Source: Cottoperca gobio (lineage: Eukaryota > Chordata > Actinopteri > Perciformes > Bovichtidae). From it: a DNA stretch of 64,000 bases. How positions within the stretch are numbered: position 1 is the first letter of the stretch; every line of letters starts with the position of its first letter. This document shows, in pieces, positions 1-11,400 of the stretch. A program made the translations under genes and the position numbers. The notes under the pieces were generated by a model. That model did not search any database and had not been told where the DNA came from. It worked only from the letters and a program-made list of their open reading frames with translations. Where the stretch lies: contig NC_041376.1 in the NCBI RefSeq assembly GCF_900634415.1, positions 3,767,011 to 3,831,010 of the forward strand, in the 5' to 3' direction.

Positions 1-2837
1 TTCATAGGTGCAATTGAGCTGGACCTGAACCGTTTTCCACGTGGTGCGAAGACTGCCAAGCAGTGCACCATCGAGATGGTGACAAACGAAGGGGAGATAC
101 CGACGGTCTCCATCTTCAAACAGAAGAGGATCAAAGGCTGGTGGCCATTTGTGGCCAGAAATGAAGATGATGAGTTTGAACTCACGGTAAGTCAAAGTTC
201 AAATGAACCCACATTTTAATGTTAACCATAAACATAAAACTTTGGCTAAAATGAGTTGGTAAAACATCTTTGTGACATGAGAGGTTTTTTGTTGTATTTT
301 TAGGGGAAAGTGGAAGCAGAGCTGCACCTGCTGACCGGAGAGGAGGCGGAGAGAAGCCCAGTTGGTGAAGGACGCAATGAACCAGATCCACTGGAGAAAC
401 CCAAGTATGAAGGATGTTCTGTTATCTCCCCACTGCTCACGTTTTATAGATTATGTTACATTGTTGAGTTTATTCTCGGCTATTTTAACCCTCGCCATAA
501 ACACACAGACACACCAATACAAGAATACATATTTCAGCTCGTCCAGTCAATAATAATAAATACATGAATAAACGAGAATCGTCAAACCTAAAACGAGCAT
601 AAACATGTTTTTAAGCGATTATATAATTACTTATTAAAATAATGGAGCAATTTTCCAAAATGAGGAAAGAGATTTTTATGAATTTACTTCAACCAAGTTC
701 TGGACTCGTACCTCGGATCTTCTTTCGTTACACGGTAAGATGCTTTTTTTTATTATCATATATCGTGTGTATTTTTACCTAGAATCATTTTTATGTTCTT
801 AAAATATTTTACATCGTTTCTCTGTCCGCTTTGTCCTAGTGTCAGGAATGTCAGCTATAATTCAATTCAAATGTGTCTCTGACAGAGAGCAACAATACTG
901 GTCCATAATGCTTAAAGTGTGTATTACTGAGCGTGTTTTTGTCCTTCCAGCCGCCCAGACGCCAGCCTGACGTAGTTCCTCGCTCCCTTGAAGGCCTTAC
1001 ACACTTTAAGCTGTCACTGTTGTCACTGCTCTCCTGCTGCTGGCCATGCTGGCTCTGTCCCTCTACAGCTTGCCTGGTTACATGGCCAAGAAAATGCTGC
1101 AGGAATCTGCAGTTTCCATTCAATCTTAGCATTTTAAAGATGGAAAAATGGAACCAATGATATCATTGAAGTAGACCGTGTTTCATTTTATGAGCCAAGA
1201 CAAAAACAATAGCAAAACATGATTTGAAAATGCTTTCAGAAAAACATATTCTCCTCAATATTAGACTCAATGTTCATAGACCACTCAACATTTGTCTCCC
1301 GAAAATCTGCAATTTATAATTAGTCGAGTATCCATGATAACAAAGCGATTTATGGTTGCCGTAGTAATGCCCACTGTACTGAAATTAAACATAATTTTTC
1401 ATTGTGGTGAGTTGGGTCTCTTACTTTTGAGCAAGTATTGTCAGTATCCTGGTTAGGTTTGCACAGGTTTTGATGTTCATTTGCATTTCATGGTCAGCTG
1501 CATGCAACATTTGAAAGAATTTGTGAATTCAGTTGCAAAACAAACGTTTTCTTACCGCCAAGCAGCGTGTGAAAATGAGATTAAAAGGTTGGAGAAAGAT
1601 CCAGCTGATCGTAAAGGTTAGGTCCAGATGAACTAAATTCTCACGAGTCCATAGATGTATCCATGTACATCTAAAACGTTATTGGTAACTGTAATCATTC
1701 CTCCTCTCCACAACAAAATGTATTTAATGTGAGGCTTCAGAAGTCTGCAGCCAAATCAAGAGGGTGTCTTCCAAAGTTAGTGTTTTTAATATGAAATAAC
1801 TCTTTTTGTTTAGCCATACAGTCATACATCAGGGCTTTGTAGGAACATCCTTGTGATTATTTCAAATTGTTGACTCTGTAATTCTGTTTGCTTCTGTGTC
1901 TGTGCTCCACCAGCCGTCCAGATATCGCCCTCCTCTGGTTCCTCATCCCTTTCAAAGCTGCGAGGAACCTGATATGTAACCAGTACAGGTGGCTGACCAT
2001 CAAGATCGTGTCTGTTCTCCTGCTGCTGGCCATCTTGGGTCTTTTCCTCTACAACATGCCTGGTTACATGGTGAAGAAAATGATGGGGGCTTGAGATAAA
2101 ACCAGCAGAAGATGACTTTTTTTCAAAGAGTGTGCATTCAGTTATAATTAGAATAGTTTTTGTGAACGTTTTGCAATTTACCATTTGACAAAATAATTGA
2201 TGTGTTATTAAGAGTCTAATAGTTATTCATGTCCATTGCTCACCTATGAGTTGACTTGTGCTGGAGTTCTTGTCTTGTCATGTCCTGCTTATGTGTCTAT
2301 GTATGATATTTCAAATGTGTGCATAAATTGACTTCTGAACACCTCATTTTTCTGGTAGTCCTGTCATTTGTATATACTGTACGTGTACTTGTCTGTGTGG
2401 TATGTATGTGTGTGTCTTCAGGAACTGAAAGTATCTTATTCATTTATCATCAGTAATTATAAGTGCGTGGCTCGGTCAAAGTAAGGCGTGCATTCTGCCC
2501 GGAGAACTTTTCAAGCCCCTTGAGGTTTTTTAGGCAAACTATATATTATATCTTATATCTCAGGTTACATCAGGGCTTTGTAGGAACCTCCTTATGATTA
2601 TTTCAGATTGTTGACTCTCTTTAATTCTGTTTGCTTCTGTGTCTGTGCTCCACCAGCCGTCCAGATATCGCCCTCCTCTGGTTCCTCATCCCTTTCAAAG
2701 CTGCAAAGCACCTGATATGTGACCAGTACAGGTGGCTGACCATCAAGATCGTGTCTGTTCTCCTGCTGCTGGCCATCTTGGGTCTTTTCCTCTACAACAT
2801 GCCTGGTTACATGGTGAAGAAAATGTTGGGGGCTTGA
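1..2837 (+). CDS. otof: otoferlin, C-terminal exons (partial, 5' end outside window)
   Basis: Otoferlin is a multi-C2-domain ferlin, anchored by a C-terminal membrane segment, that acts as the calcium sensor for vesicle fusion at hair-cell ribbon synapses. Visible coding parts are 1-186 (62 codons in frame 1, starting FIGAIELDLNRFPRG and ending DEFELT before a GTAAGT donor), 304-404 (GKVEAELHLLTGEEAE to DPLEKP), then a terminal exon at 1914-2094 or 2657-2837. The AA|C junction gives an Asn and phases match. The end reads as a single transmembrane helix rich in Leu/Ile followed by NMPGYMVKKM(M/L)GA, the ferlin tail with only a few luminal residues. The KGWWP and FELTGKVEAELHLLT segments match otoferlin better than dysferlin or myoferlin. 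Most of the protein lies left of the window. I cannot tell whether this is the otofa or otofb paralogue. Confidence 0.93.
951..1099 (+). pseudogene. degenerate extra copy of the otoferlin last exon
   Basis: A CCTTCCAG acceptor at 943-950 is followed by sequence that aligns with the terminal exons downstream. It reads RPDASLT, then TAG where the functional copies have TGG (Trp), then FLAPLKA. After an internal deletion of roughly the RYRWLTIKI stretch it resumes in another frame as LLLLAMLALSLYSLPGYMAKKML. The final GA-stop is lost. The intact acceptor, in-frame stop, deletion and missing end indicate a decayed alternative last exon. Its SLYSLPGYMAKKML end differs from the two intact copies, so it is an older duplicate. 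It may correspond to the alternative last exon that I recall from mammalian OTOF; this last point is inference. Confidence 0.75.
1914..2094 (+). CDS. otof: otoferlin terminal exon, proximal copy (alternative last exon)
   Basis: The exon follows a CTCCACCAG acceptor and encodes 59 residues plus TGA (C plus 60 codons). It starts RPDIALLWFLIPFKAARNL and ends YNMPGYMVKKMMGA. It carries the transmembrane helix needed for membrane anchoring. No AATAAA or ATTAAA is visible between its stop and the next copy at 2657, so transcripts ending here would need a non-canonical poly(A) signal or would run through the distal exon to the signal at 3198. Confidence 0.85.
2657..2837 (+). CDS. otof: otoferlin terminal exon, distal copy (alternative last exon)
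   Basis: This 181-nt exon is almost identical to the copy at 1914-2094. It differs at five bases, giving R>K, N>H, N>D and M>L plus one silent change (GCG/GCA, Ala). Similarity extends about 85 bp upstream into the intron (from ~2567, matching ~1826) but stops a few bases after the stop codon, which defines a ~275 bp duplicated unit. It ends KKMLGA, the more usual ferlin ending, and is followed by the only clear poly(A) signal. Confidence 0.88.
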
Positions 2838-3197
2838 GATAGCTGCTGGATTTTACTATTTCACAAACAAAGAAATTGTTTCTCTTGTAAGTTGCTCTTG
2901 TGTTTTTGCATTTGACAAGACACCATCAAGTCGTAGATTCTAAGCATTAGAGTGGCTACATTACGCAATAAAGAAAGCTTCTTCTCATATTGGCATGTAA
3001 TCCCTAAAAACCCATTACTGCACATAGTGGTGCAAATTTGTTATTATTTCACTTTGACTGTTAGATTTGTCTTAAAATATCTTTATTATTGTTGGTGTTC
3101 TTGTGGTTGTTGTGGTTGCTGCTGTTGCAAGATAAGGCTGTCACCTTTGTGCTGATTTTATTGTGAACTCAACAGTGTTTTGACTTTTGAATTTGTG

Positions 3198-3203
3198 AAT
3201 AAA
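3198..3203 (+). promoter_or_regulatory. poly(A) signal AATAAA of otof
   Basis: AATAAA lies ~360 bp after the distal otof stop codon, within GTGAATAAAGGG. It is the first canonical signal after either terminal exon, so the transcript probably ends near 3,215-3,230. The 3'UTR is therefore about 2,838-3,220. Confidence 0.7.
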
Positions 3204-3220
3204 GGGACAACTACAAACGT

Positions 3221-4090
3221 TTCTAATCTTAACTAATCTATCCGGTCATCTGTTCACAGACTGTTGAAGCTCTCCAGTGTCGCACAGTGGCAGGAGCTTA
3301 AACACATGAAGTGTCATTCAAAGTTATTTATTTATTGACAAATTAAAGAATTCTCAGTATTTCAATTTGACTAGCAAATAATCGACAACGTGGGACTCGA
3401 AGCTACTGCCTCCAAGCATTTCAGCGCGTGAACTACATCAACATTCACTGATTGGTTAATGTCCATTTTACATCCATTTTGCGTGCGATATGATTGGCTG
3501 TCCGCTGTGAAAACTGATGACGTCAAATCGAATGCCCCCGAGCGCAAATGAATGTATGAGTTCATTACCGGTATCCATCCGCGGTTGTAAAATTGCCAAA
3601 CTTTGAAATAATAATACTTTGCGCTCTACGATTTAAGAAAAAATACACAAGTGTGTGAAAGAAGCATGTCGTTTGTTATGTCGGCCAAGAAAGCCCTACT
3701 ACATATGTTTAGACACTGATCCTCCCAAAGCAGCGCTCGACCAACACACAGTATTATGATGCTGTGCTGTCATCTGCTGGTCCTCAATGGGACTAACTAG
3801 CTAGTTAATCATTTCAAGGACATGTGATGATCTACCAGCTCAAGCTATACATTTTGCATGCATTATTCCTGAGAACAGAACAACATGCAACATTAATTCC
3901 AACGAGTTAACATGCAAACCCAACAAGCGACTTTACAATTTCAACTGAATCAAAAGTAGTCCGTTAACGTGGAAGGGAATTCCCTTATTGTACCCTTTCC
4001 AAGTCACTAAGGCGACACTAGTTTGCAAATCACGAGCTGGTTTAAAAGTAATTCATGTTTACCTAAAAATACAACAAGTTTTCGAGCGAA
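3221..4090. other. intergenic sequence between otof and the tRNA
   Basis: No coding exon or recognised repeat is visible. Base composition is ordinary and no ORF resembles a known protein. Confidence 0.5.
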
Positions 4091-4091
4091 G

Positions 4092-4095
4092 AAAA
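4092..4095 (-). terminator. RNA polymerase III terminator of tRNA-Ala
   Basis: TTTT on the minus strand begins two bases after the mature 3' end (CCTCCACTTTTC), at the usual position for Pol III termination. Confidence 0.8.
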
Positions 4096-4096
4096 G

Positions 4097-4169
4097 TGGA
4101 GGATGCGGGCATCGATCCCGCTACTTCTCGCATGCTAAGCGAGCGCTCTACCATCTGAGCTAATCCCCC
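4097..4169 (-). tRNA. tRNA-Ala (anticodon AGC)
   Basis: Read on the minus strand, a 73-nt cloverleaf starts GGGGGATTAGCTCAGATGG. The acceptor stem GGGGGAT pairs with ATCCTCC (one G-T wobble), with discriminator A at 4097. The A box TAGCTCAGATGG fits TRGCNNAGYNGG. The anticodon stem CTCGC/GCGAG encloses loop TTAGCAT with anticodon AGC at 4136-4134. The T stem GCGGG/CCCGC encloses ATCGATG, and GATCGATGC fits the GWTCRANNC B box. All stems pair, no intron is present and a Pol III terminator follows, so the gene looks functional. It sits between the convergent 3' ends of otof and mapre3. Confidence 0.95.
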
Positions 4170-4689
4170 GCCCTGACGTCTACGGAAGTAGCCTGGAATA
4201 AAACCCGGAAGCTGCAACACATATGAATGGTGCTTTGAGATTTGACTGTATATCAGATGTGTGGAGAGATGAAACGCGAACCCTATTTTATTATATAAAT
4301 ACTATATTGTACCACACTATACTATGTTAATGTTATAATGTCTTACCGCATAATATACTAAATTATATTTCTTTTTGTATACACTTCGTATCATTACTTA
4401 TATATTCACTTATATACTTATTCACAGTATATATTATTCTGGAGTTATTTACATAGCTGCTATTAATCATACTGTCGCTAAACCTCATAAGCATTTTTCT
4501 TTAATTGCTCTTATATAGTTTATTTTATTATACTAGTTTTATATATCTCTTATTTTATTTAGTCCTATTTTTAATTTTTCCTTCTCTATTTATCTGTACT
4601 TATTTCGGTCTTTGTGCTACTCCAACACCTCTTATCTTATAAAGAGTTAAACTAACCCTATTATAGGGTTAATTTAATGTCCATTCTCC
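4170..4689. other. AT-rich intergenic spacer
   Basis: After the tRNA 5' flank this stretch is strongly AT-rich, with many TATA/TTAT steps around 4,270-4,570. No coding potential or recognised element was seen. Confidence 0.5.
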
Positions 4690-6053
4690 TTCAAAATAAA
4701 GCACCACCATTTATTTCACAACTGTTTATTTATTCAAAACTCAAAAGATGAGTGTTCTGTAGATGTTTACATGGTCAATGAATGCACGTTTGAGAGCAGA
4801 CGACAGCCCGTTTGCAAGTAAAAAAAGCTGGGAAAGGACAAGGAGACTTCCTCGGTTTAACTGGATGCTTATGATGACCAGTCAACTGGTCACAGATTTC
4901 TTAATACTGACTTTCTTCCAAACTACCACTCATATCATACCCTGGGCAACCCTTAACAGCAAAAAAAGTATAAACATTGTATGATTAGCAGGGAAGACAT
5001 AACAAAACCTGTCATGTGAAAATGTGTCTGTATTAATCAGTGTCAGGCTCCTTTTATATTCTAGAATAAAACATTAGAACTGCTACAATCTATAACCATG
5101 TCGTCAGTCTGCAGGTGGCTTTCCACCTCTTAATTTTAAACTCATAAGCTTCTGCGTGTCGGCCTAAAAGATACAACGGCCATCAACCAGGATCGTGCGA
5201 CATCGGACAAAATCTCCACACATAATACATATACAAAATATCACTCATTCACAGTCAATGTGTAACATTCTCATGCTCAGATATGCTGATCAATAATGAA
5301 TAATCACAGAGCACTGATCATACGGCTTGAGTCATCACACCACAGGATTTCCTTCAGCGTTTCTACATGCCATGAACCACCATGACAGAAACTAAAAGCT
5401 TGATGCTAAATCAAGCACAACCCATAACAGAAAACACACACATGGCCTCAGCTTTCATGTACAGTAGGTTTTGCACCAATTTTGCTACAGAAAGTTAATC
5501 TAAATTAAATATAAGTTAAATAAATAAGATATTGTTATTAAAAAGTCACCTTTTGTTACAGTTTTAGTAGCTCCGGGAGTGTCCTGATGGCACCGTTACT
5601 CTAATAGAAGTTTCTCAGAGCACCAAAGTCAAATAAATAACTCCATAATGAGCAAAGACTTTGTCCTCTCAGAAATCACAATGTCGGCAATATTTACAGA
5701 CCTAAAATTCACTGTTTACCATAACAACCTCCGTGCCAGGCTCGGCTCGATTTTCTGCGTTACTCATGCTGAAATAACTGGATATGTGGGACATTATTGT
5801 TACTGTGGAGGCAGGGAGGAGCAGCAGATGAGGATGCAGAGTAGTTGTGTATAGTGAGTAGACGGCCAGAGGGTGGATGGGGGGGGGGGAGGTTACAAAC
5901 AGATATACATATGAGAAAGAAAAGAAAAGACGGACAGAGAGAAGGGATAGTGGTGAGTATTTATAGAGAGCGTGCAGAGAGAGAAGAAAACAAATGAGGG
6001 CAAAAAGAAAAAGAAAGGGAAGATGGAGATGTTGGGGGGGGGGGGTGAAGGGC
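4690..6053 (-). other. mapre3: 3'UTR of mapre3 with clustered poly(A) signals
   Basis: The region from the mapre3 stop codon leftwards has no ORF of interest. It ends in three AATAAA signals on the minus strand at 4729-4734, 4725-4730 and 4710-4715, which places the transcript end near 4,690. Just beyond the stop there is a G-rich/GA-rich stretch (5,880-6,050), which is C/T-rich in the mRNA. Boundaries are inferred from the signals only. Confidence 0.6.
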
Positions 6054-9000
6054 TCAGTATTCATCCTGGTCCAGGTGAGCTTGTTCCTCGAGTTCCTCAT
6101 CCTCCGGAGGTGCAAAGCCATCCTGAGAAACGGGTGGAACAAAGTTATTATTCAGGTCTTTTGCTTTATTTTATTTTATGTTAAAGCATAAAACATATCC
6201 TGATCAAAGACGACACACGAACAGATAAACAAGGGCAAAGCTTTATGTTTACATATTTATTCAAAGTGCTAAGTGTTTCTTTATTGTCTCTATAGACGCT
6301 GTGTCTTTAACTTGTAGTTCATCATACCCAGGACTACAATTCCCTTGATGTCTATCCACACAATGTCACACACGTTTTCTGCATTAAGGCTAATCAAGGG
6401 ACGCTGCATTCACTTCCTGTTCTTGCCTTGAAGAAGGTGTCTGACCGAAAGCTTCTTAATGCACAGATTTAATTGTGTTTATAATTAAGTTTGAAGCTCC
6501 AGCACATCAGTAAAGTCCGATAGTGGGCGAGCAGAGTTTTATGTTATATTCCAAGGATGGATTTTTATTAATTTACCTTAAATGTCAAAGGGGTTTTGAA
6601 TGAGTTGTTCTTACTTCTGTAACAAAACGTGGAAGTGGAGGTTTCCCTCCGGCTCTCTATCCTGACTGACTGTGAGTAAAGGACGTGCAGATTGAAATGG
6701 TGCAGTGCAGCCTGCATGTGGCTGATGAAGGACAGATACCTCTGTTGCGTAGAGAATGTTGATTATACTGCTGAGGACGGAGTTGTTTTCACTCTCGTGT
6801 TCCTGGCAGATCAGCTCGATGTCCCGTAGTTTGCTGAAGTAGAAGTCTCTCTCCTTCTCTAGTCCGTCAACTGTCAACTTCAACTCCATCAACTCGGAAA
6901 AGAAAAAGATATATTTACATCAGAAGGCAGCAGATAAAAACAAGAACCTGTTTAAATGGCATTATTCAAAAACATTTAATTAGTCACAGGACAATAAGTT
7001 TAGCTCGCATTAAAAGCAACTCTCTTTCATAGCGGACATCTTGACTCGTTAAAGAAAAGCATCTGCACATGTGCTCCTCCTACTGTAACGTGTCAAGATG
7101 TTATTGCTATTAATGCAATAAATCAATTTCTTTCAGTCGGTGTGAATCCAAAAGGAATCCACAGACTTGAGACGGTAAGATGGACGACGTGGTTTGAGGG
7201 TCCTCCTGTTGTCTACCTGTTGATTTAGCTCCATGATCTCAGCATCACTGCCCCCGTTTCTAGACAAAGTGGGATTCTTCCTCATAGCTGGAGTGTTGTG
7301 TTGGACCCGCTGTGGTGTTGGCATGATTTTGGGAACTGTTGGAGACGTCCTCTGTGGTCCTGAGGATGTCAGACATACGATCAGAGATGTTTAGCATTTG
7401 AATTCAAATGGATTTACTGCATTTATAACATTTGATTGTAGCAATTGTGGCGATGGAAAGAGCATATTATAGAGAGCTGATGTCATCAGCTTGTAGCATA
7501 ATGTTGTGCTTTTGATGTCATTTTTGTGAAAGAATTTCAAATAGTTTTACAACACAAACCGATATAAAAGACACAAATTTGAATTGGCGGATTAAAAAAA
7601 AAATGATTTTGCACAATGTCACGCTAAAATCTTTAAAACAGAAAAACACTGCGTCCTTCCTAAACCTCTATAAGTGCTTCAGCTGAGGCGTTAAACTCAA
7701 AGTCAGAACATGCCAACACAGCTTTTGAATATAAATGCAGTCATTCTGCCCATTTACAACCACACTGCTCACCGGTGACGGGGTCACACGGCAGGCTTTA
7801 CATCACACTACAAGTCAAATTAGATTCTTCGCCATGACTTTCGAAGCAAAAAGCTTTCACAGAGACGTAGCGAAGCGGACGTTACTCTTGTTAGTACAAT
7901 GAGACAAACTTCTAGTTTATCTGTCCAGCTTTCAGACAGAGATGAAGCTGCAACAGTGCTGCATCAGCTGCTTGATGCACAACACTGGAGCGAGTGGTTG
8001 CATTTGATATTTCTGCAGATCTTCTGGCCCCGCTGATCGAGATCAATTAGAATAGGGAGTTGCATGTTGTAGATTTTCAACCCCACTAGCCACTGTGGTG
8101 ATTACTACAATCCCAGTGACTCGGTCATACCTACACGGCGTCATGTTGCTTGTGAATGCCGGGCAGTGAGATGAGTCTAAGAAGATAGCGGTCAGTCTGT
8201 GAATCGTGCTGCTCACACCACTTGCTCGCAGGGAGCGCTGTTTGAGCCATCCAAAGCTCAGCAAGACCGTGCAGCAAAGCCAAACCTGTTTGGTTTACCT
8301 GGGTTTCTCTTTGGTTTGTGGATAAAGTGATCACCTGGGTTGGGGGCAGGGGCCACGTCCTGCCCCTGTCTGGATAGTAAAGGGTCATACTCCTTCCCGT
8401 CGTAGTTGGCGTCGAAGAACTTCTTAAACCACTGCACGAATTCAAAGTTGTCCTGGAACTTCCCTTTTACAAGCTTTTCTACGGGAATTATCTGGAGGAT
8501 GGAAACAGAAACCGCTCGATAAAACACACAGCTGCTGTTATATGACGAGAAATCGCCTTGAAGGGATAGTTAGGATCGTTTGAAGTGGGGTTTGCAGTCA
8601 GTGTATTACCTACAGGAGATGGTGTTTGAAGAAACAGACGGGAAGCTGAGCAAAGTGCTGGAGCGAAGCAGCGAAACATATTTTAACCAGCTAAAAGAAA
8701 GGCCCGTTAATCGACACCCGTTAAAGTTTACGCTATATTTAGAATATTTAAGGGGCTGAGTGACGGCAAGGTAAAGCGGTAAAATGTTCTACATGCAGCG
8801 TACATTTAATTTGGTCCACAGACGTCCTACTCCTGTCTGTCTCCAAACGACCTCACGTCAAACAATCAGAACTATCTCTTTTAAATATAATCACAAATAT
8901 AGTGAAATACAAGATAAAAAGTATTCTGACTTTGTCAACACTCATCCTTTTAAAAGCTGCCTGAAGAACTTTGAAGTTGTGTATAGACTCGTGCTCCAGC

Positions 9001-9291
9001 TTGGCTTGAAATTTGACCTTCTTCAGAAGGATGCAACCTGGAAACAACATGTCCATGAACTGGCAGTACGCCGCTCCTGCAAAAAACACAAAGACACACA
9101 ACAACTTATTTCAGTTGTCTTTGTACTGATTCATTAGTTGAGCAGGATTTGATTGGAGCTTCATCCTTACCTGAACATAGCTGTTCGATCTTAGTGTAGG
9201 TGAGGTGCAAAGAATCGTTGACCCATGCCAGCATGTCATGTCGGCTGAGGTTGTCAATAGACACAGATGTGGCGTACACATTCACTGCCAT
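6054..9291 (-). CDS. mapre3: microtubule-associated protein RP/EB family member 3 (EB3)
   Basis: EB3 tracks growing microtubule plus ends and recruits CAP-Gly and SxIP partners; it is enriched in brain and muscle. Six coding exons: 9171-9291, 8931-9076, 8299-8491, 7217-7359, 6740-6892, 6054-6122. Phases agree at every junction and give 825 nt, or 274 aa (I recall human as 281). The start MAVNVYATSVSIDNLSRHDM is the canonical EB N-terminus. Residues ~14-116 form the calponin-homology domain (WVNDSLHLTYTKIEQLCSG, AAYCQFMDMLFPG, NFEFVQWFKKFFDANYDG). Residues ~200-255 form the EB-homology coiled coil (LKLTVDGLEKERDFYFSKLR, DIELICQE). The protein ends in the EEY-type tail QDEY recognised by CAP-Gly domains. 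Donors and acceptors are GT/AG throughout. The ATG lies in an exon starting at 9298 (CAG|GTAGGGG), so a 5' non-coding exon exists upstream. Marks distinguishing EB3 from EB1 are the SENNS/ATE and PPEDEE regions. Confidence 0.95.
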
Positions 9292-9298
9292 CCCCTAC

Positions 9299-11199
9299 CT
9301 GAAACACACAACGTGAGAAGAGACAGACATTGATTGTTGCCTCTTATCTGATTTCTTTTTTAAACTTTGGGCTGAAAGTTCGTTAATCATAGAATCTCAA
9401 ACGGATTCCTTCGTCGGTCTTGGAGTGAGCACACTGTATGTAAAGAGATATACTCAAATTGCTCTTCCGAGGTGTCCCAGCCCGTCCTAAACCAAGCTGC
9501 CCTATCGGCCCCATAACCTTTCCCCTAACCTACCATATGTTGGACTTATACAATATACTTATTATGATCATTTTCATTATTGATTCATCTTCTGATTACC
9601 TTTTGATTTGTCTTATGAAGTGTCAGAAAATGCCTGTTACAATTACCTAAAGTTTAAACTTGTTTATCGATGTCAGAGAATAAGGTAAGAATAAAGTAAC
9701 ATTAACTGGCAGTATTTAAATGGTGCAAATAGCTCAGATGTGCAATTTGCACTATTTAAATTAAACCAGACGTATTGTTATTTTAACTTTATTATTATAC
9801 AATCACTTTTTTACTATCATGCAAGACACAGAGAAGCTGGAACATATGAATGTTTGGTGCTTTTTATTTAAATAAATAATGAAAAAGATGATTAAAAATA
9901 GTTGCTGATTAATTTTCTGTCGTTACTGAATGTTGATTTATCGACTTACTCGTGGACCTACTTTACTGGACTCGTTTCAATGAACCCATTTCTTGATCTA
10001 GTTGTCCTGGATTTCTGATGTGGGATGTTATACAGTAGTATTAGACCCTGCTATAATCTGTATAAACTGTCCAGTGGAGGAGGGATCTCTATTCAAATTC
10101 ACTTTGAAGGTTGCGAGAAGGTAGTTTTCCTTGTCCTCTCAGATTCTAGATCTCAGGCTGGGTCAGACACCGTTGCAGTCGTGGGCCTGTAAAGCCCAAT
10201 GACACTGGTGGTACTGAACTAAAGGGAAATACTCTTTTTGACTGTAAACACAGTGCCTGAGAAGCATCTTTAGTTTCAGTTTTAATCTACAGATGTGTTG
10301 AGAGCATAATCCCCCCTAGATTAAACAGAAATATCCTGATGTTTGTGAGCAGCTTTACACATCTGGCAGCTGCAGCCTTCTCTGTGCTCACTTTCGCCTG
10401 CTAATACCTTCCAGCGGTGTCGTGTCAAAACGGGCCTGTAACACCTTGACTTCCCCTGCAGTAAAAATGCACATTAACACAATGAACTGTGTAAAGATAA
10501 TGATTATAAAGTCACGCGCCGCACTGTGTCTGCAGGTGACAGCCAGAAAGAGACAGTAACACATGCAAACAACTGAATCACGTTTATCTGCAGTGTAAGC
10601 ACTCATTTCTGTTAATAACACAAATATTATTGTGAATATTCAGGCAGCGTGTCTCTCTTGAGGCTTTGCTAGGTTACAATTACATCATTATAAACTACCA
10701 ACAACAGTAAAGATCGTTTATAGGGCAAAAACATGCACGCTCAGCTATAATAACAGGCGCGTACATTGCAGTGGGTGCTGATAACTATGGATTATTGTAT
10801 CGCACGAAAGGGAAGTCCATTCTCCCAAAACCTGCCGGGCCTTTTCTAGAAAGCTCCAATAATGACTGCAGCAAAATGCTGGGTGCAAAACCCCGAAGTC
10901 TAACAAGTGCAAATGGAGCAGGGGTCTGACATTTCAAGCCCAAACTGAGAACAATAAATGTGCCTGTTTACTGGGTGCCTTTCAGTAAAAAAAAAAAAAA
11001 AAAACCCGCAACGCTGGTGCTGCTGCTCTCCAAGCGGCCCCCTCTACAGGCCTCCCGGAATAGCTCAGGACTGTCAGTGCACGGGAAATATGCTCACTGC
11101 CTGGGAATAAAACACACGCTCCCCCGCAAACCACGCGCAAAAAGAGAAACAAACAAAGCGCGAGCGAGTTAAATGGTTATTTGGTGCGGTGATACTCAC
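9299..11199 (-). other. first intron of mapre3 (5'UTR intron), no coding content
   Basis: It lies between the coding-exon acceptor at 9298/9299 and a candidate donor at 11199. Around 10,080-10,240 a stretch ending in GGGCCTGTAAAGCCCAATGAC resembles a degraded LINE tail; the related element at 14,761-14,990 has GGAAAGCCCACTGAGAC at the same place. A poly(A) run lies at ~10,987-11,004. Confidence 0.45.
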
Positions 11200-11400
11200 T
11201 GTTTTCACGAGTGCCTGTGTTGTTATCACGCTGGCTGTATTCCTTATGTCAGTGCTCGGTGCTGTCGTCGTTGTTAGAGCCTGCGCGGTGCACTGCTTGG
11301 TAACGGGCCGCCCTGTCTGGGGCTGCAACAATCCAGCTCCCACCGCGCATGCGCATGACTCCATGCTGTTAAAGGTTCATTATAAATAGGACTTTGGCCC
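11200..11400 (-). promoter_or_regulatory. mapre3: candidate promoter and non-coding exon 1 of mapre3
   Basis: On the minus strand, CTATTTATAA (11389-11380) fits both a MEF2 site (YTAWWWWTAR) and a TATA-like element. It is followed ~25 bp downstream by a perfect palindromic NRF1 motif CGCGCATGCGCA (11355-11344). A GC-rich exon would then end at 11200 before donor GTGAGT (11199-11194), which would splice to the acceptor at 9298/9299. The position, ~1.9 kb upstream of the ATG, suits the mapre3 5' end. No transcript data; the exon is inferred from splice and promoter motifs. Confidence 0.45.

Noticed and set aside
1822..2184. Minus-strand 120-aa open frame over the otof last exon
   Set aside because: Shadow of the conserved otoferlin exon on the opposite strand.
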